A DNA stretch of 64,000 nucleotides, taken from positions 32,549 through 96,548 of the forward strand of contig ONJQ01000029.1 in assembly GCA_900318175.1 (NCBI GenBank), written 5' to 3'. Shown here piece by piece: positions 16,797 to 24,011 of this stretch. The DNA is from an uncultured Bacteroidales bacterium (GTDB lineage Bacteria > Bacteroidota > Bacteroidia > Bacteroidales > P3). The translations under genes and the position numbers were made by a program. The notes beneath the pieces are model-generated. The model ran no database searches. It was not told where the DNA came from and was given only the letters and a program-made list of their open reading frames with translations. Position 1 is the first letter of the stretch; every line of letters begins with the position of its first letter.

Positions 16797-18494
16797 TTAT
16801 TTCACCTGCAGCACTTCGCCGTGGTCGTTGACTATGGCGCGGTAGAACCAATCGGGGTAGGGGGGCTGCTGCGGGAAGCGCACCACTCCGGTGGGGGTGG
16901 TCTCTATCCGGCCGTCTTTCACGTGCTTGATGTTGCCGTCGATATAGCGCATAAGGAGCAGATGGTCCAGTTCGGTCCAAGCGTGCATCATGATGCCGGC
17001 CAGCTGGTGGCTGAGGACGGTGAGCTGCTGGGGAGTGGCGGTGGAGTCGAGACGGGAGACGCGGTCGGCAAACATCTTTTCAAGGGTGTTCTGGCAGGTG
17101 CGCACGTCCACTATCATGGAGTCGTAGCGGAGGTAGCAGAAGTTGCTGACGCGGTTGAAGAGCCAGAAGGCCGCCGTGGGCGAGTACTGGCTCATGGAGC
17201 CGTTGCCCTCGCGGAAGCAGAGGGGGATGCTGTCGATGGCGCAGAACATGGGGCAGTAGCAGGTGCTGTAGGTGTCGTCGACACCGAACCAGATGATGCC
17301 GCCCAAATGGTTGGGAAGCCAGTTGCGGCATTGTGCCACAAAGCTGAAGCCGGTCTGCTGGGTGCTGATGGCACGCTCGTGGATGTACTCTTTGCCGTCC
17401 ACCTTGAAGTCCATGGGGCGCCAGCGGTAGGGGCAGTGGAAGGGGCCTGCGCCCACGTCCTGGGTCATGTCCATGGGGGTGCCCTCAAAATGGTCGCGCA
17501 TCAGCTCCATCACATCATGGGTGTGGAGTTTCAGGGCCGGTTCTATCCAGAGGGGGAGGCGTTCGGCCTTGGGATCGCCCATGGCGTAGTCCTGGTAACG
17601 CTGCATGTCGGGGGCTATGCGGTTGAAGACGGCGTAGACGCGGGCTTCACAGGCACGGAGGCCGGAGAAGGTGAGGGGGTTGTAGGTGTCGGCAAAGCTG
17701 AAGTCGGCATCGGTGTGTTTGGGTTTGCCGTTGTAGACGGCAAAGCCGTTCTTCTTGGCAAAGGAGATGACGTCGTGGCTGTAGACGCATTCCACTTCGG
17801 GGTTGTTGATATAGTCGAGGTGGAGACTGCTGATGGCGGGATGGGGGCCGCGCTTGCGCCAGCGGGAGGGCTCCTGCGGGAAGGTGGTGATGCGGGCCTG
17901 GTTGGCGTGTGCGCTGACGTAGCCTTCCGGCACACGGCGTGCCACCCACACGGCGCCTTTCTCCTGTCCCTTGCTGGTAATCTCGAAGAGCCACACCTCG
18001 TCGGGGTCGCAGAGGGAGAAGGTCTCGCCCCCGTCGGCATAGCCGTAGGTGTCCACAAGGTCGGCCATGATGCGGATGGCCTCGCGGCAGTTGCGGGCGC
18101 GCTGCAGGGCGAGGTAGATGAGGTTGCCGTAGTCAATGCCCTCTGGGTTGCCCTTGCTGAGGGGCTCGATGCCGCCCCAGGTGGTCTCGCCCATGGCAAA
18201 CTGGTGCTCGTTGATGAAACCCACTACGCGGTAGGTGCGGGGGGCTTGTGGGATGTCGATCTGGTGCTTGAGGCTGCCGTAGTTGTAGAGGCTGAGCATC
18301 TCGCCCGCGGGATGGATGCCGCCGGGGTGGAAACGCAGCTGGCCGTAGCGCGTGTGGCTGTCCGCAGCGTAGGTGATCATGGTGCTGCCGTCGGCGGTGG
18401 CTCCGCGGGTGACGAGGATGTTGGTGCATGCCTTGCCTTGCCACATGGTCAGGGCAAGCAGCAGCAGGGCGAGGAGGGTGGTTTTGATGTGCAT
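16797..18494 (-). CDS. C69-family dipeptidase (peptidase U34)
   Basis: The 565-residue product has a signal peptide ending at KA, directly followed by Cys23 in ACTNILVTRGATADGS. C69 peptidases use an N-terminal Cys as nucleophile, so cleavage after Ala22 would both export and activate the enzyme. Conserved features follow: WGGIEP, YGYADGGETFSLCDPDEVWLFEI and VSAHANQARI. Such enzymes release dipeptides from peptides outside the cytoplasm. The gene has its own minus-strand -7 element, runs convergently to the ECF operon and shares its terminator. Confidence 0.92.
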   Translation of the reverse strand: MHIKTTLLALLLLALTMWQGKACTNILVTRGATADGSTMITYAADSHTRYGQLRFHPGGIHPAGEMLSLYNYGSLKHQIDIPQAPRTYRVVGFINEHQFAMGETTWGGIEPLSKGNPEGIDYGNLIYLALQRARNCREAIRIMADLVDTYGYADGGETFSLCDPDEVWLFEITSKGQEKGAVWVARRVPEGYVSAHANQARITTFPQEPSRWRKRGPHPAISSLHLDYINNPEVECVYSHDVISFAKKNGFAVYNGKPKHTDADFSFADTYNPLTFSGLRACEARVYAVFNRIAPDMQRYQDYAMGDPKAERLPLWIEPALKLHTHDVMELMRDHFEGTPMDMTQDVGAGPFHCPYRWRPMDFKVDGKEYIHERAISTQQTGFSFVAQCRNWLPNHLGGIIWFGVDDTYSTCYCPMFCAIDSIPLCFREGNGSMSQYSPTAAFWLFNRVSNFCYLRYDSMIVDVRTCQNTLEKMFADRVSRLDSTATPQQLTVLSHQLAGIMMHAWTELDHLLLMRYIDGNIKHVKDGRIETTPTGVVRFPQQPPYPDWFYRAIVNDHGEVLQVK

Positions 18495-18552
18495 GATGTC
18501 AAATGTTTGATGAATAATGTATTACATGGGTTCTGCGAAAAGAGCCACATTG

Positions 18553-18560
18553 CAAAGATA
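18553..18560 (-). promoter_or_regulatory. -7 element of C69 peptidase gene
   Basis: On the minus strand this reads TATCTTTG followed by CA, fitting TAnnTTTG. It is about 60 bases before the start codon. No TTG at the canonical spacing. Confidence 0.6.
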
Positions 18561-18657
18561 CGAAATTAATAGTGAAAAAAGGAAAATGAAAAACGAAATC
18601 GGGAACACCTGCCTATTATACTTTCCTTTTTTCACACATCAATTCAAAAAAAAGTTG

Positions 18658-18665
18658 TATTTTTG
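18658..18665 (+). promoter_or_regulatory. -7 element of the gene at 18688
   Basis: TATTTTTG followed by CATCC fits the -7 consensus. It lies inside the long open frame that begins at 18517, so it rules out the upstream start codon. Confidence 0.62.
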
Positions 18666-18687
18666 CATCCTCAAAATAAGGACAACT

Positions 18688-19362
18688 ATGGAATTGAAAG
18701 AATCGTTAAAACAACTCGTCTTCAGCAAAACGCTGCTCAAACAGCAGGTGTTCACCACCACGAAAGAGGCTTTCGAGTTGTTCCGCCATACCGCCGCCGA
18801 GCTGATTGACCAGTTTCAGAAGCAGGCCCATACCGAAGGCAAGGAGATAATGTTTGAGTTTAAGGACCACGGCGATTTCGAGTTCGAGGTGCGCTTTGGG
18901 GGCGATGTGCTGGTGTTCTACATGCACAGCAATGTGTTCGAGTTCTCGCGCGACCACCAGGTGATGAAGTCGCCCTACATCCACGAGGACCCGCGCCGCT
19001 CGTATTGCGGGGTCATCAGGATATACAACTTCCTGTCGGATTCGTTTGTCTACCAACGCGACCAAGACTTGGGCTATATGATTGGCAGAGTGTTTGTTAA
19101 TGTGGAGAACCACTACTTCATTGAGGGCAAGCGCGAGTTGGGTATGTTGTACAATAATTTCAATACTTCGCTGATTACCAATGAGTCAGTGCAAAGTATC
19201 GTAGAGTCGGCCATCGAGTACACCACAAATTTTGATTTATTAACACCTCCATACGATGAAGTGAAGATGGTTTCGGTGGGTGAAATGAGGAACGATATGG
19301 ACAAAAAAACGATGGCTACTGGCAAGCGTTTAGGCTTTAGGTTTCAGGCAGATACGGACTAA
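18688..19362 (+). CDS. Conserved hypothetical protein
   Basis: With the ATG just downstream of the -7 element the product has 224 residues and begins MELKESLKQL. It is soluble, without signal peptide or transmembrane segment. It has an alpha-helical N-terminus, a beta-rich middle (FEVRFGGDVLVFYMHSNVFEF) and a tail of charged residues. I do not recognise a family or catalytic motif. It is followed by the tRNA-Glu promoter, so it appears to be a single-gene unit. Confidence 0.7.
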   Translation: MELKESLKQLVFSKTLLKQQVFTTTKEAFELFRHTAAELIDQFQKQAHTEGKEIMFEFKDHGDFEFEVRFGGDVLVFYMHSNVFEFSRDHQVMKSPYIHEDPRRSYCGVIRIYNFLSDSFVYQRDQDLGYMIGRVFVNVENHYFIEGKRELGMLYNNFNTSLITNESVQSIVESAIEYTTNFDLLTPPYDEVKMVSVGEMRNDMDKKTMATGKRLGFRFQADTD

Positions 19363-19400
19363 TTTGCGACGTTGTCCACAAAAAAAGGTGAAAAAATATT

Positions 19401-19430
19401 TTGCCAATCCAAAAAAAGTTAGTAATTTTG
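19401..19430 (+). promoter_or_regulatory. Promoter of tRNA-Glu and rpsT
   Basis: TTG at 19401-19403, a 19-base spacer, then TAATTTTG at 19423-19430, followed by CACCCGC. Confidence 0.82.
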
Positions 19431-19453
19431 CACCCGCTTTTAGAGAGCAAAAA

Positions 19454-19531
19454 GGTCCGTTCGTCTAGTTGGCCTAGGACGTAAGATTTTCATTCTTAAA
19501 ATCGCGGGTTCGAATCCCGCACGGACTACCA
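19454..19531 (+). tRNA. tRNA-Glu(TTC)
   Basis: Acceptor strands GGTCCGT and ACGGACT pair (with a terminal G-U), followed by A and an encoded CCA. The anticodon stem TAAGA/TCTTA frames the loop TTTTCAT with anticodon TTC. The T arm is GCGGG-TTCGAAT-CCCGC. It has its own promoter and is followed 24 bases later by rpsT. Confidence 0.95.
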
Positions 19532-19555
19532 GATAAAAAAGTATAAAAAAGAATT

Positions 19556-19722
19556 ATGGCACATCACAACTCTGCAAAAAAAAGAATCCGTTCCAACGAA
19601 AAACCGAGAGACTGCCCAAGATGGTTTCCATCATCGACAAGCTCGCCAAGCGTTCCGTAATCCACAAGAACAAGGCTGCCAATCTGAAATCCAAGCTCCA
19701 GAAGAAGGTCAACGCTATGTAA
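19556..19722 (+). pseudogene. rpsT: 30S ribosomal protein S20, disrupted by internal deletion
   Basis: The first frame reads MAHHNSAKKRIRSNEK, the conserved S20 N-terminus, then runs out of homology and stops after 34 residues. A second frame supplies the conserved C-terminus: LPKMVSIIDKLAKRSVIHKN and KAANLKSKLQKKVNAM, ending at 19722. The two halves are in different frames, and about 28-30 central codons are missing compared with the usual 84-residue protein. S20 binds 16S rRNA early in 30S assembly. It is dispensable in some bacteria but its loss is rare. An assembly error is as likely as a real deletion. Position after tRNA-Glu supports a former working gene. Confidence 0.85.
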
Positions 19723-19745
19723 TAAGAGGATTCCAAGAATATAAA

Positions 19746-19773
19746 AGCCGATGCACACCGCATCGGCTTTTTT
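19746..19773 (+). terminator. Intrinsic terminator after rpsT
   Basis: AGCCGATGC and GCATCGGCT pair around ACACC, followed by TTTTTT. Confidence 0.88.
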
Positions 19774-20107
19774 GTTGCATGTCGTGAGGGGAGGAGTGTC
19801 GACAGGAAGGGCCCGGTGCCGCCCGAGCGTGAGGGAAAGCCCCGATGGTCTTGGGGTATGAGGCCCTGCGGGCTTGCCTCTGCGGAGTGATTGTTTAGGA
19901 TTTGACTGGTAATTAGTGCTTTATGTTCATTCCGTTTTCGATGCACCCGAAATGGGTGCAGGGAACCCCCTATTTTTCGTAAAAAAGATGCTTCTTTGCC
20001 CCGTTTTGCAGGGGTGTGAGAGGTGTGGTGGGTATAAAAAATCATTTTTTAATAGGTTGAAGAATAGTGTGTTGTAAATTATTTTCAAGAAAAATTCATT
20101 TTTTTCT
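19774..20107. other. Intergenic stretch without a supported gene
   Basis: I see no gene here. The only structure is a small hairpin, TGCACCC-GAAAT-GGGTGCA, at 19942-19960, preceded by TTTTCGA. A minus-strand open frame crosses the area but has no recognisable content. Confidence 0.5.
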
Positions 20108-20137
20108 TTGCTGAATGGGAAAAAAGTCGTACTTTTG
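20108..20137 (+). promoter_or_regulatory. Promoter of tRNA-Asp and tmRNA
   Basis: TTG at 20108-20110, 19 bases, then TACTTTTG at 20130-20137 followed by CACCCGC, the same start region as the tRNA-Glu promoter. Confidence 0.82.
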
Positions 20138-20186
20138 CACCCGCAATTGAGAGATAAAGAGAGGTCTTTAAATCATGGTGTAAAAC

Positions 20187-20264
20187 GGTCCGGTAGTTCA
20201 GTTTGGTTAGAATACATGCCTGTCACGCATGGGGTCGCGAGTTCGAGTCTCGTCCGGACCGCCA
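20187..20264 (+). tRNA. tRNA-Asp(GTC)
   Basis: GGTCCGG pairs with CCGGACC, then G and an encoded CCA. The anticodon arm CATGC-CTGTCAC-GCATG carries GTC. The T arm is CGAG-TTCGAGT-CTCG type. tmRNA follows 57 bases downstream. Confidence 0.95.
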
Positions 20265-20321
20265 AACGAAAAGGAGTCCTCAAAGATTTTGGGGACTTTT
20301 TTTTTGCTACATACCTCTACC

Positions 20322-20713
20322 GGGGCTGACCGGTTTTGACAGCAAGGAGGGGGATTTGTAAGCATGCAGGCTCACGCATCAGCAGCCTTAAAAACCGATG
20401 CAGAAAGATAATTGGCGAAAATAACTACGCTCTTGCTGCCTAACCGAAGTATAGTAGGTTAGCTTAATCCCCGCAACAGTTGCAGGGACAAGACATCTCC
20501 CACCGACCCCGCCCGTCGGTCGGTGACCCGGAGGTGCTCATGAGAACGGGATAGTCGGTGGTTCGCCTCGCGCCCCCGATGAAGTTTTAGAGGCTAAGGC
20601 CTGCCTTGGGTGCCTTTGTCCAGAGCCGGCTCGACAATCAATCAGAGGATAAGCATGTAGAAAGCACATCTGTCACTTGTTTGGACGAGGGTTCGACTCC
20701 CTCCAGCTCCACA
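20322..20713 (+). ncRNA. ssrA: Transfer-messenger RNA (tmRNA)
   Basis: The 5' end GGGGCTGACCGGTTTTGAC and the 3' end with TTCGACTCC...CAGCTCC form the tRNA-like domain (acceptor GGGGCTG/CAGCTCC). The body is about 390 bases. The resume frame at 20414-20443 encodes the tag GENNYALAA and TAA, the tag known from Bacteroides and Porphyromonas. tmRNA rescues stalled ribosomes with SmpB and marks the peptide for proteolysis. The 3' end is embedded in an unusual inverted and direct repeat. No full CCA is encoded (CCACA). Confidence 0.95.
20414..20443 (+). other. tmRNA proteolysis-tag reading frame
   Basis: Nine codons GGC GAA AAT AAC TAC GCT ... then TAA, giving GENNYALAA. The LAA end is the degron read by ClpXP-type proteases. 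Confidence 0.9.
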
Positions 20714-20762
20714 AAAAAAGACCGCCTGAGAGCGGTCTTTTTTTTGTAGCTGGAGGGAGTCG
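20694..20762. repeat. Palindrome joining tmRNA 3' end to its mirrored copy
   Basis: CGACTCCCTCCAGCT at 20694-20708 (tmRNA T-arm/acceptor end) is mirrored exactly by AGCTGGAGGGAGTCG at 20748-20762, with the terminator hairpin nested at the centre. The mirrored half is not explained by tmRNA or by termination. Confidence 0.8.
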
Positions 20763-20809
20763 GAAGCATGAGGAGTTTCGGAGGTGAGGGTGTTCCGCTC
20801 CTCGGCTCC
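20701..20809 (+). repeat. Direct repeat, copy 1 (tmRNA tail plus terminator)
   Basis: About 109 bases from the last 13 bases of tmRNA through the terminator to CTCGGCTCC. They recur at 20854-20963 with about four differences (one single-base T-run insertion and three substitutions). Confidence 0.85.
20713..20745 (+). terminator. Intrinsic terminator of tmRNA
   Basis: AAAGACCGC and GCGGTCTTT pair around CTGAGA, followed by a T run. Confidence 0.9.
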
Positions 20810-20853
20810 CCGCCTCGCTCGCTGGCGGAACGGCCACAGGCAGTTCCTTTCTT

Positions 20854-20963
20854 CTCCAGCTCCACAAAGAAAGACCGCCTGAGAGCGGTCTTTTTTTTTG
20901 TAGCTGGAGGGAGTCGGAAGCATGAGAAGTGTCGGAGGTGAGGGTGTTCCGCTCCTCGGCTCC
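20854..20963 (+). repeat. Direct repeat, copy 2 of tmRNA tail and terminator
   Basis: Second copy of the 109-base unit, 153 bases downstream of the first, including a second terminator hairpin at 20868-20899. It runs directly into the SpoU methyltransferase fragment. Confidence 0.85.
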
Positions 20964-21208
20964 TGCGGCCTTCCCGTTGTGGGAGCCCTGTTAGAGGGGC
21001 AGAACCTCTGGGGCTCCCCGTCGCCCCTGCCTTCGCTCTCCAGTGGCTCCGTACTCGTGGTGGGCAACGAGGGCCGTGGCCTCACCCCGCAGGTCAGGGA
21101 GTGCGTCACCGCCCCGTCACCATCCCCAACCTCGGCGGCACTGCCGAGTCCCTCAACGCCACCGTGGCCTGAGCCATCCTCATGGCGCAGATGCTGCAAA
21201 AACCGTAA
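20940..21208 (+). pseudogene. SpoU/TrmH-family RNA 2'-O-methyltransferase, C-terminal fragment
   Basis: One frame gives VVGALLEGQNLWG and VLVVGNEGRGLTPQVREC. After a frameshift near 21108 a second frame gives VTIPNLGGTAESLNATVA, a TGA in place of a sense codon, then AILMAQMLQKP and TAA. These are motif 2 (GNEGxG) and motif 3 (IPxxGxxESLNxxxA) of SpoU methyltransferases, which methylate ribose in rRNA or tRNA through a knotted fold. Only the last 80 or so residues are left and two lesions are present, so it is a dead fragment. It abuts the repeated tmRNA tail. Confidence 0.82.
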
Positions 21209-21589
21209 CGCCGCCACCCCGCGCCTACGGCCTCTGCGGTGCTATTCATACCTCAAAAGCGAAAAGCAGTCCCATTGGCGTATTAATTCATTAACGGTTT
21301 TCCACGTTCAAAACCCCAGCGACCCCAAAACGCCCGTTCAACGCTCCTTCTATATTGAGTCAATATTGAAGGAGCGTTGAACGAAGGTTGAAGGGTCGCA
21401 TCAGTAGCCTGAATACATGGTCTTTACGCCACCCCTACCGACGCCTTCATACAAATGCTCAGTGAGTTGCAGACAGCTCGCAGCCTTGGGAAGGGCAACA
21501 CATCCCATCACTACCCAAAAGTTTCATGGCTTTCTCCAAACTACAGACACTGGGTTATGCGGGTGAACCACAAAAGACCATCACTTTTG
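21209..21589. other. Intergenic stretch with palindrome, no supported gene
   Basis: Apart from the palindrome at 21335-21383 I see no coding signal or RNA gene. The sequence between the SpoU fragment and the next promoter looks like decayed DNA. Confidence 0.5.
21335..21383. repeat. Near-perfect 24-bp-arm palindrome
   Basis: Arms beginning CGTTCAACGCTCCTTC and ending GAAGGAGCGTTGAACG pair with one mismatch around a single central G. Flanking GCGACCC (21320 area) and GGGTCGC (21393 area) extend the symmetry after a gap. There is no T tract, so it is not a standard terminator. Confidence 0.75.
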
Positions 21590-21619
21590 TTGTAATGTCG
21601 GGGAAATTATGTATCTTTG
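21590..21619 (+). promoter_or_regulatory. Promoter of DUF4062-TPR gene
   Basis: TTG at 21590-21592, 19 bases, then TATCTTTG at 21612-21619 followed by CA. The start codon is 21 bases downstream. Confidence 0.8.
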
Positions 21620-21639
21620 CAATTTGAAAAACTATCCCT

Positions 21640-23691
21640 ATGGAGCAAAAAACATATAGCGTTTACAAGGTCTTTTTGGCCAGTAGCAATGAGTTGGCGG
21701 ATGACCGGAAGCATTTTGATGATAATATTCACAAGATAAATCATGTGCTGAATGGTTTGGGTTACCATATTGAGGTGGTGCAATGGGAGTTTCTGGACCC
21801 CGCGATGCCCGACGATGGTAGGAGTCAGGATGAATACAACCGGCAGCTGAAGGATTGCGACGAGTGTATAGTCCTGTTTTGGCGCAAACTGGGGAAATAC
21901 ACGAAGGAGGAATTGGATACCGCCTACAAGGAGAAATACTCGGACGGACGCCTGTCGCGTCTTACTGTTTATTTCAAAGATAGTGCGCCAGGAAGCATAA
22001 CACCAGAGTTGAAGTTGTTCAGGAAGCAGTTCCCCCAAATCCATAATGAGCGATACCCTTCTTCGTACAGAAGCATCGAGTCCGTGGAGAGCGATTTCCT
22101 CCTCTACTTTGTCCAGCGGGAGGGCATCACCACCTCGGCAAGGGTGACGTTGAGTGATTCCCAAATATTGTTGAATGGAAAGCCTGTCGGCGAGATTTCC
22201 AAGATGTCGCTGGCGTACGGGAACAAGCCGTACCAGAAATTGCTCAACGATGTGGCCGAACTGGAGCAGGGCTTGCAGTCGGCTAAGGGTACGGTGCGTT
22301 TGGCTTTGAATACAGCCCTGGAAGGGAAAAGGAAGGAACTGCAAGAGATGGAGGAGAAACTCTTTGCCATTGCGCAGACCATCATGCGGATTACCATTGA
22401 CGACCCTGATGACGAACAGGTGAGGCAAGCGAAGGATTACGCAGCGGAAGGCAAATTTGAGGAAGCACTCGCCTTGCTGGGCGAAGACGAACTGATAGCC
22501 GAAGCCCAGCGTTTGTCCGCTTTGGCAGCGGCTGTCAAAAATAAGCAAAGAGTATCGGTTGAGAAGATAGTGCTGCGCATACAGCTGCTGTCCGCTGCCA
22601 AGTCTGATAACACTTGGGTGCAGCAATGCATCAACCTTTACAGGCAAGCGGTGGCGTTTGCCCGCCCATGCTATGCTCCCTTCGACTTGGCAAGTCTGGT
22701 TTTCAGTCAAGCAACGTTTCTTCAAGAGAACAATCAATTCAAAGAGGCGGCGGAGGCTTATCTGGAAGTGCTGTCCTATCTACGAGAGCAAGGAGACTTG
22801 CCCAATGTTGCCACGACGCTGAACAATCTGGCCAACCTCCACAGCGACACCCACGACTTCAAGGCGGCCGAGAAGGAATACCAAGAGGCGTTGGCAATAT
22901 ATAGGGAGTTGGCCAAGACAACGCCCGAGGCGTATCTGCCTGATGTGGCCGGGACGCTGAACAATTTGGCCAACCTCCACAGCTACACCCACGACTTCAA
23001 GACAGCCGAGAAGGAATACCAAGAGGCGTTGGCAATATATAAGGAGTTGGCCCAGTCAACGCCCGAGGCGTATCTGCCTGATGTGGCTATGACGCTGAAC
23101 AATTTGGCAGTCCTCCACAAAGACACCCATGACTTCAAGGCAGCCGAGGAGGAATACCGAGAGGCGTTGGGTATCCGTCGGGAGTTGGCCAAGACAACGC
23201 CCGAGGCGTATCTGCCTTATGTGGCCGGGACGCTGAACAATTTGGCCAACCTCCACAGAAACACCCACGACTTCGAGGCAGCCGAGGAGGAATACCAAGA
23301 GGCGTTGGGTATCCGTCGGGAGTTGGCCAAGACAACGCCCGAGGCGTACCTGCCCAATGTGGCCACGACGCTGAACAATTTGGCCATCCTCCACTGTTAC
23401 ATTCACGACTTCAAGGCAGCCGAGAAGGAATACCAAGAGGCGTTGGCAAAATATAGGGAGTTGGCCAGGACAACGCCCGAGGCGTATTTGCCTTATGTGG
23501 CTATTACGCTATACAATATGGCCATTCTCTTTGTACAACAAGAGCAGTACGGGGATGCTGAGAAGGCTGCAGAGGAGTCCTTGGCAATCTATCAGCAGAT
23601 GGCGCAAAAGAGCGAGTCGGCTTTTGGCTCAGATGTGAAGAATGCGCAGCAACTGCTTGATATAATCCGCAAAGTTATGCAGTCCGCTTAA
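21640..23691 (+). CDS. DUF4062 and tetratricopeptide-repeat protein
   Basis: The 683-residue soluble protein starts with a DUF4062 domain (YKVFLASSNELADDRKHF, then GYHIEVVQWE and CDECIVLFWRKLGKYTKEEL; about residues 8-150). A linker with a coiled-coil segment (about 200-260) follows, then helical repeats. From about residue 388 there are five TPR-type units of 46 residues (LNNLANLHxxxHDFxAAExE, then a TPEAYLP linker) and a sixth diverged one. DUF4062 is found at the N-terminus of STAND/NACHT-type and TPR proteins. No NTPase module is visible here. A sensing or defence role is plausible but unproven. It is monocistronic with a clear promoter and terminator. Confidence 0.85.
   Translation: MEQKTYSVYKVFLASSNELADDRKHFDDNIHKINHVLNGLGYHIEVVQWEFLDPAMPDDGRSQDEYNRQLKDCDECIVLFWRKLGKYTKEELDTAYKEKYSDGRLSRLTVYFKDSAPGSITPELKLFRKQFPQIHNERYPSSYRSIESVESDFLLYFVQREGITTSARVTLSDSQILLNGKPVGEISKMSLAYGNKPYQKLLNDVAELEQGLQSAKGTVRLALNTALEGKRKELQEMEEKLFAIAQTIMRITIDDPDDEQVRQAKDYAAEGKFEEALALLGEDELIAEAQRLSALAAAVKNKQRVSVEKIVLRIQLLSAAKSDNTWVQQCINLYRQAVAFARPCYAPFDLASLVFSQATFLQENNQFKEAAEAYLEVLSYLREQGDLPNVATTLNNLANLHSDTHDFKAAEKEYQEALAIYRELAKTTPEAYLPDVAGTLNNLANLHSYTHDFKTAEKEYQEALAIYKELAQSTPEAYLPDVAMTLNNLAVLHKDTHDFKAAEEEYREALGIRRELAKTTPEAYLPYVAGTLNNLANLHRNTHDFEAAEEEYQEALGIRRELAKTTPEAYLPNVATTLNNLAILHCYIHDFKAAEKEYQEALAKYRELARTTPEAYLPYVAITLYNMAILFVQQEQYGDAEKAAEESLAIYQQMAQKSESAFGSDVKNAQQLLDIIRKVMQSA
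22801..23490 (+). repeat. Five tandem 138-bp TPR-coding repeats
   Basis: Units start near 22801, 22939, 23077, 23215 and 23353. Blocks such as ACGCCCGAGGCGTATCTGCC and ACGCTGAACAATTTGGCC are identical or nearly so between units at DNA level. Differences cluster at a few codons (for example HSDTHDF, HSYTHDF, HKDTHDF, HRNTHDF, HCYIHDF). This indicates recent expansion or ongoing homogenisation. Confidence 0.9.
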
Positions 23692-23713
23692 AGGGGAGGC
23701 TTGTTATGGACAA

Positions 23714-23762
23714 AAAGCATTGCCGTTGGCTGATGGCCAAAGGCAGTGCTTGTTTCGTTTTG
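23714..23762 (+). terminator. Terminator after DUF4062-TPR gene
   Basis: AAGCATTGCC-TTGGC and GGCCAA-GGCAGTGCTT form an imperfect hairpin, followed by TGTTTCGTTTT. The rest of 23763-23896 holds nothing that I can support. Confidence 0.65.
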
Positions 23763-23896
23763 AGGAGGTATGATGGGGGCTGAAAGCGGAATGAGGGCTG
23801 AGGACAATAAGTGGCTGTTGAGAGGGGGAGTTGTAGTTATTTGCAAAACTGAGGAAAAAAAGAGCATCGAAAGGGCAATATATTAAAAATAATTAG

Positions 23897-23904
23897 TATT
23901 TTTG
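23897..23904 (+). promoter_or_regulatory. -7 element of the T9SS cargo operon
   Basis: TATTTTTG followed by CATTTG, about 108 bases before the start at 24012. It also excludes the upstream in-frame start at 23958 only weakly; the signal peptide decides that start. Confidence 0.55.
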
Positions 23905-24011
23905 CATTTGTAAGTTGTTCGGCTTTGTGCACAGATTAATAGGCATGAAGCCGAAGATTGAGGCATTACTATAGAGACAAGAAAACAAATATTAATCAAA
24001 ATTATCAGACA

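Noticed and set aside
16767-18569. 600-residue plus-strand frame
   Set aside because: It is antisense to the C69 peptidase, whose signal peptide and catalytic motifs are clear; the frame is a by-product of high GC codon use.
19554-20045. 163-residue minus-strand frame over the rpsT region
   Set aside because: It runs antisense through rpsT and its terminator and has no recognisable domain.
20638-21217. Minus-strand frames with GGSRTLVQTS and ESNPRP-like strings
   Set aside because: These are well-known spurious proteins read antisense through tmRNA/tRNA tails and their repeats.
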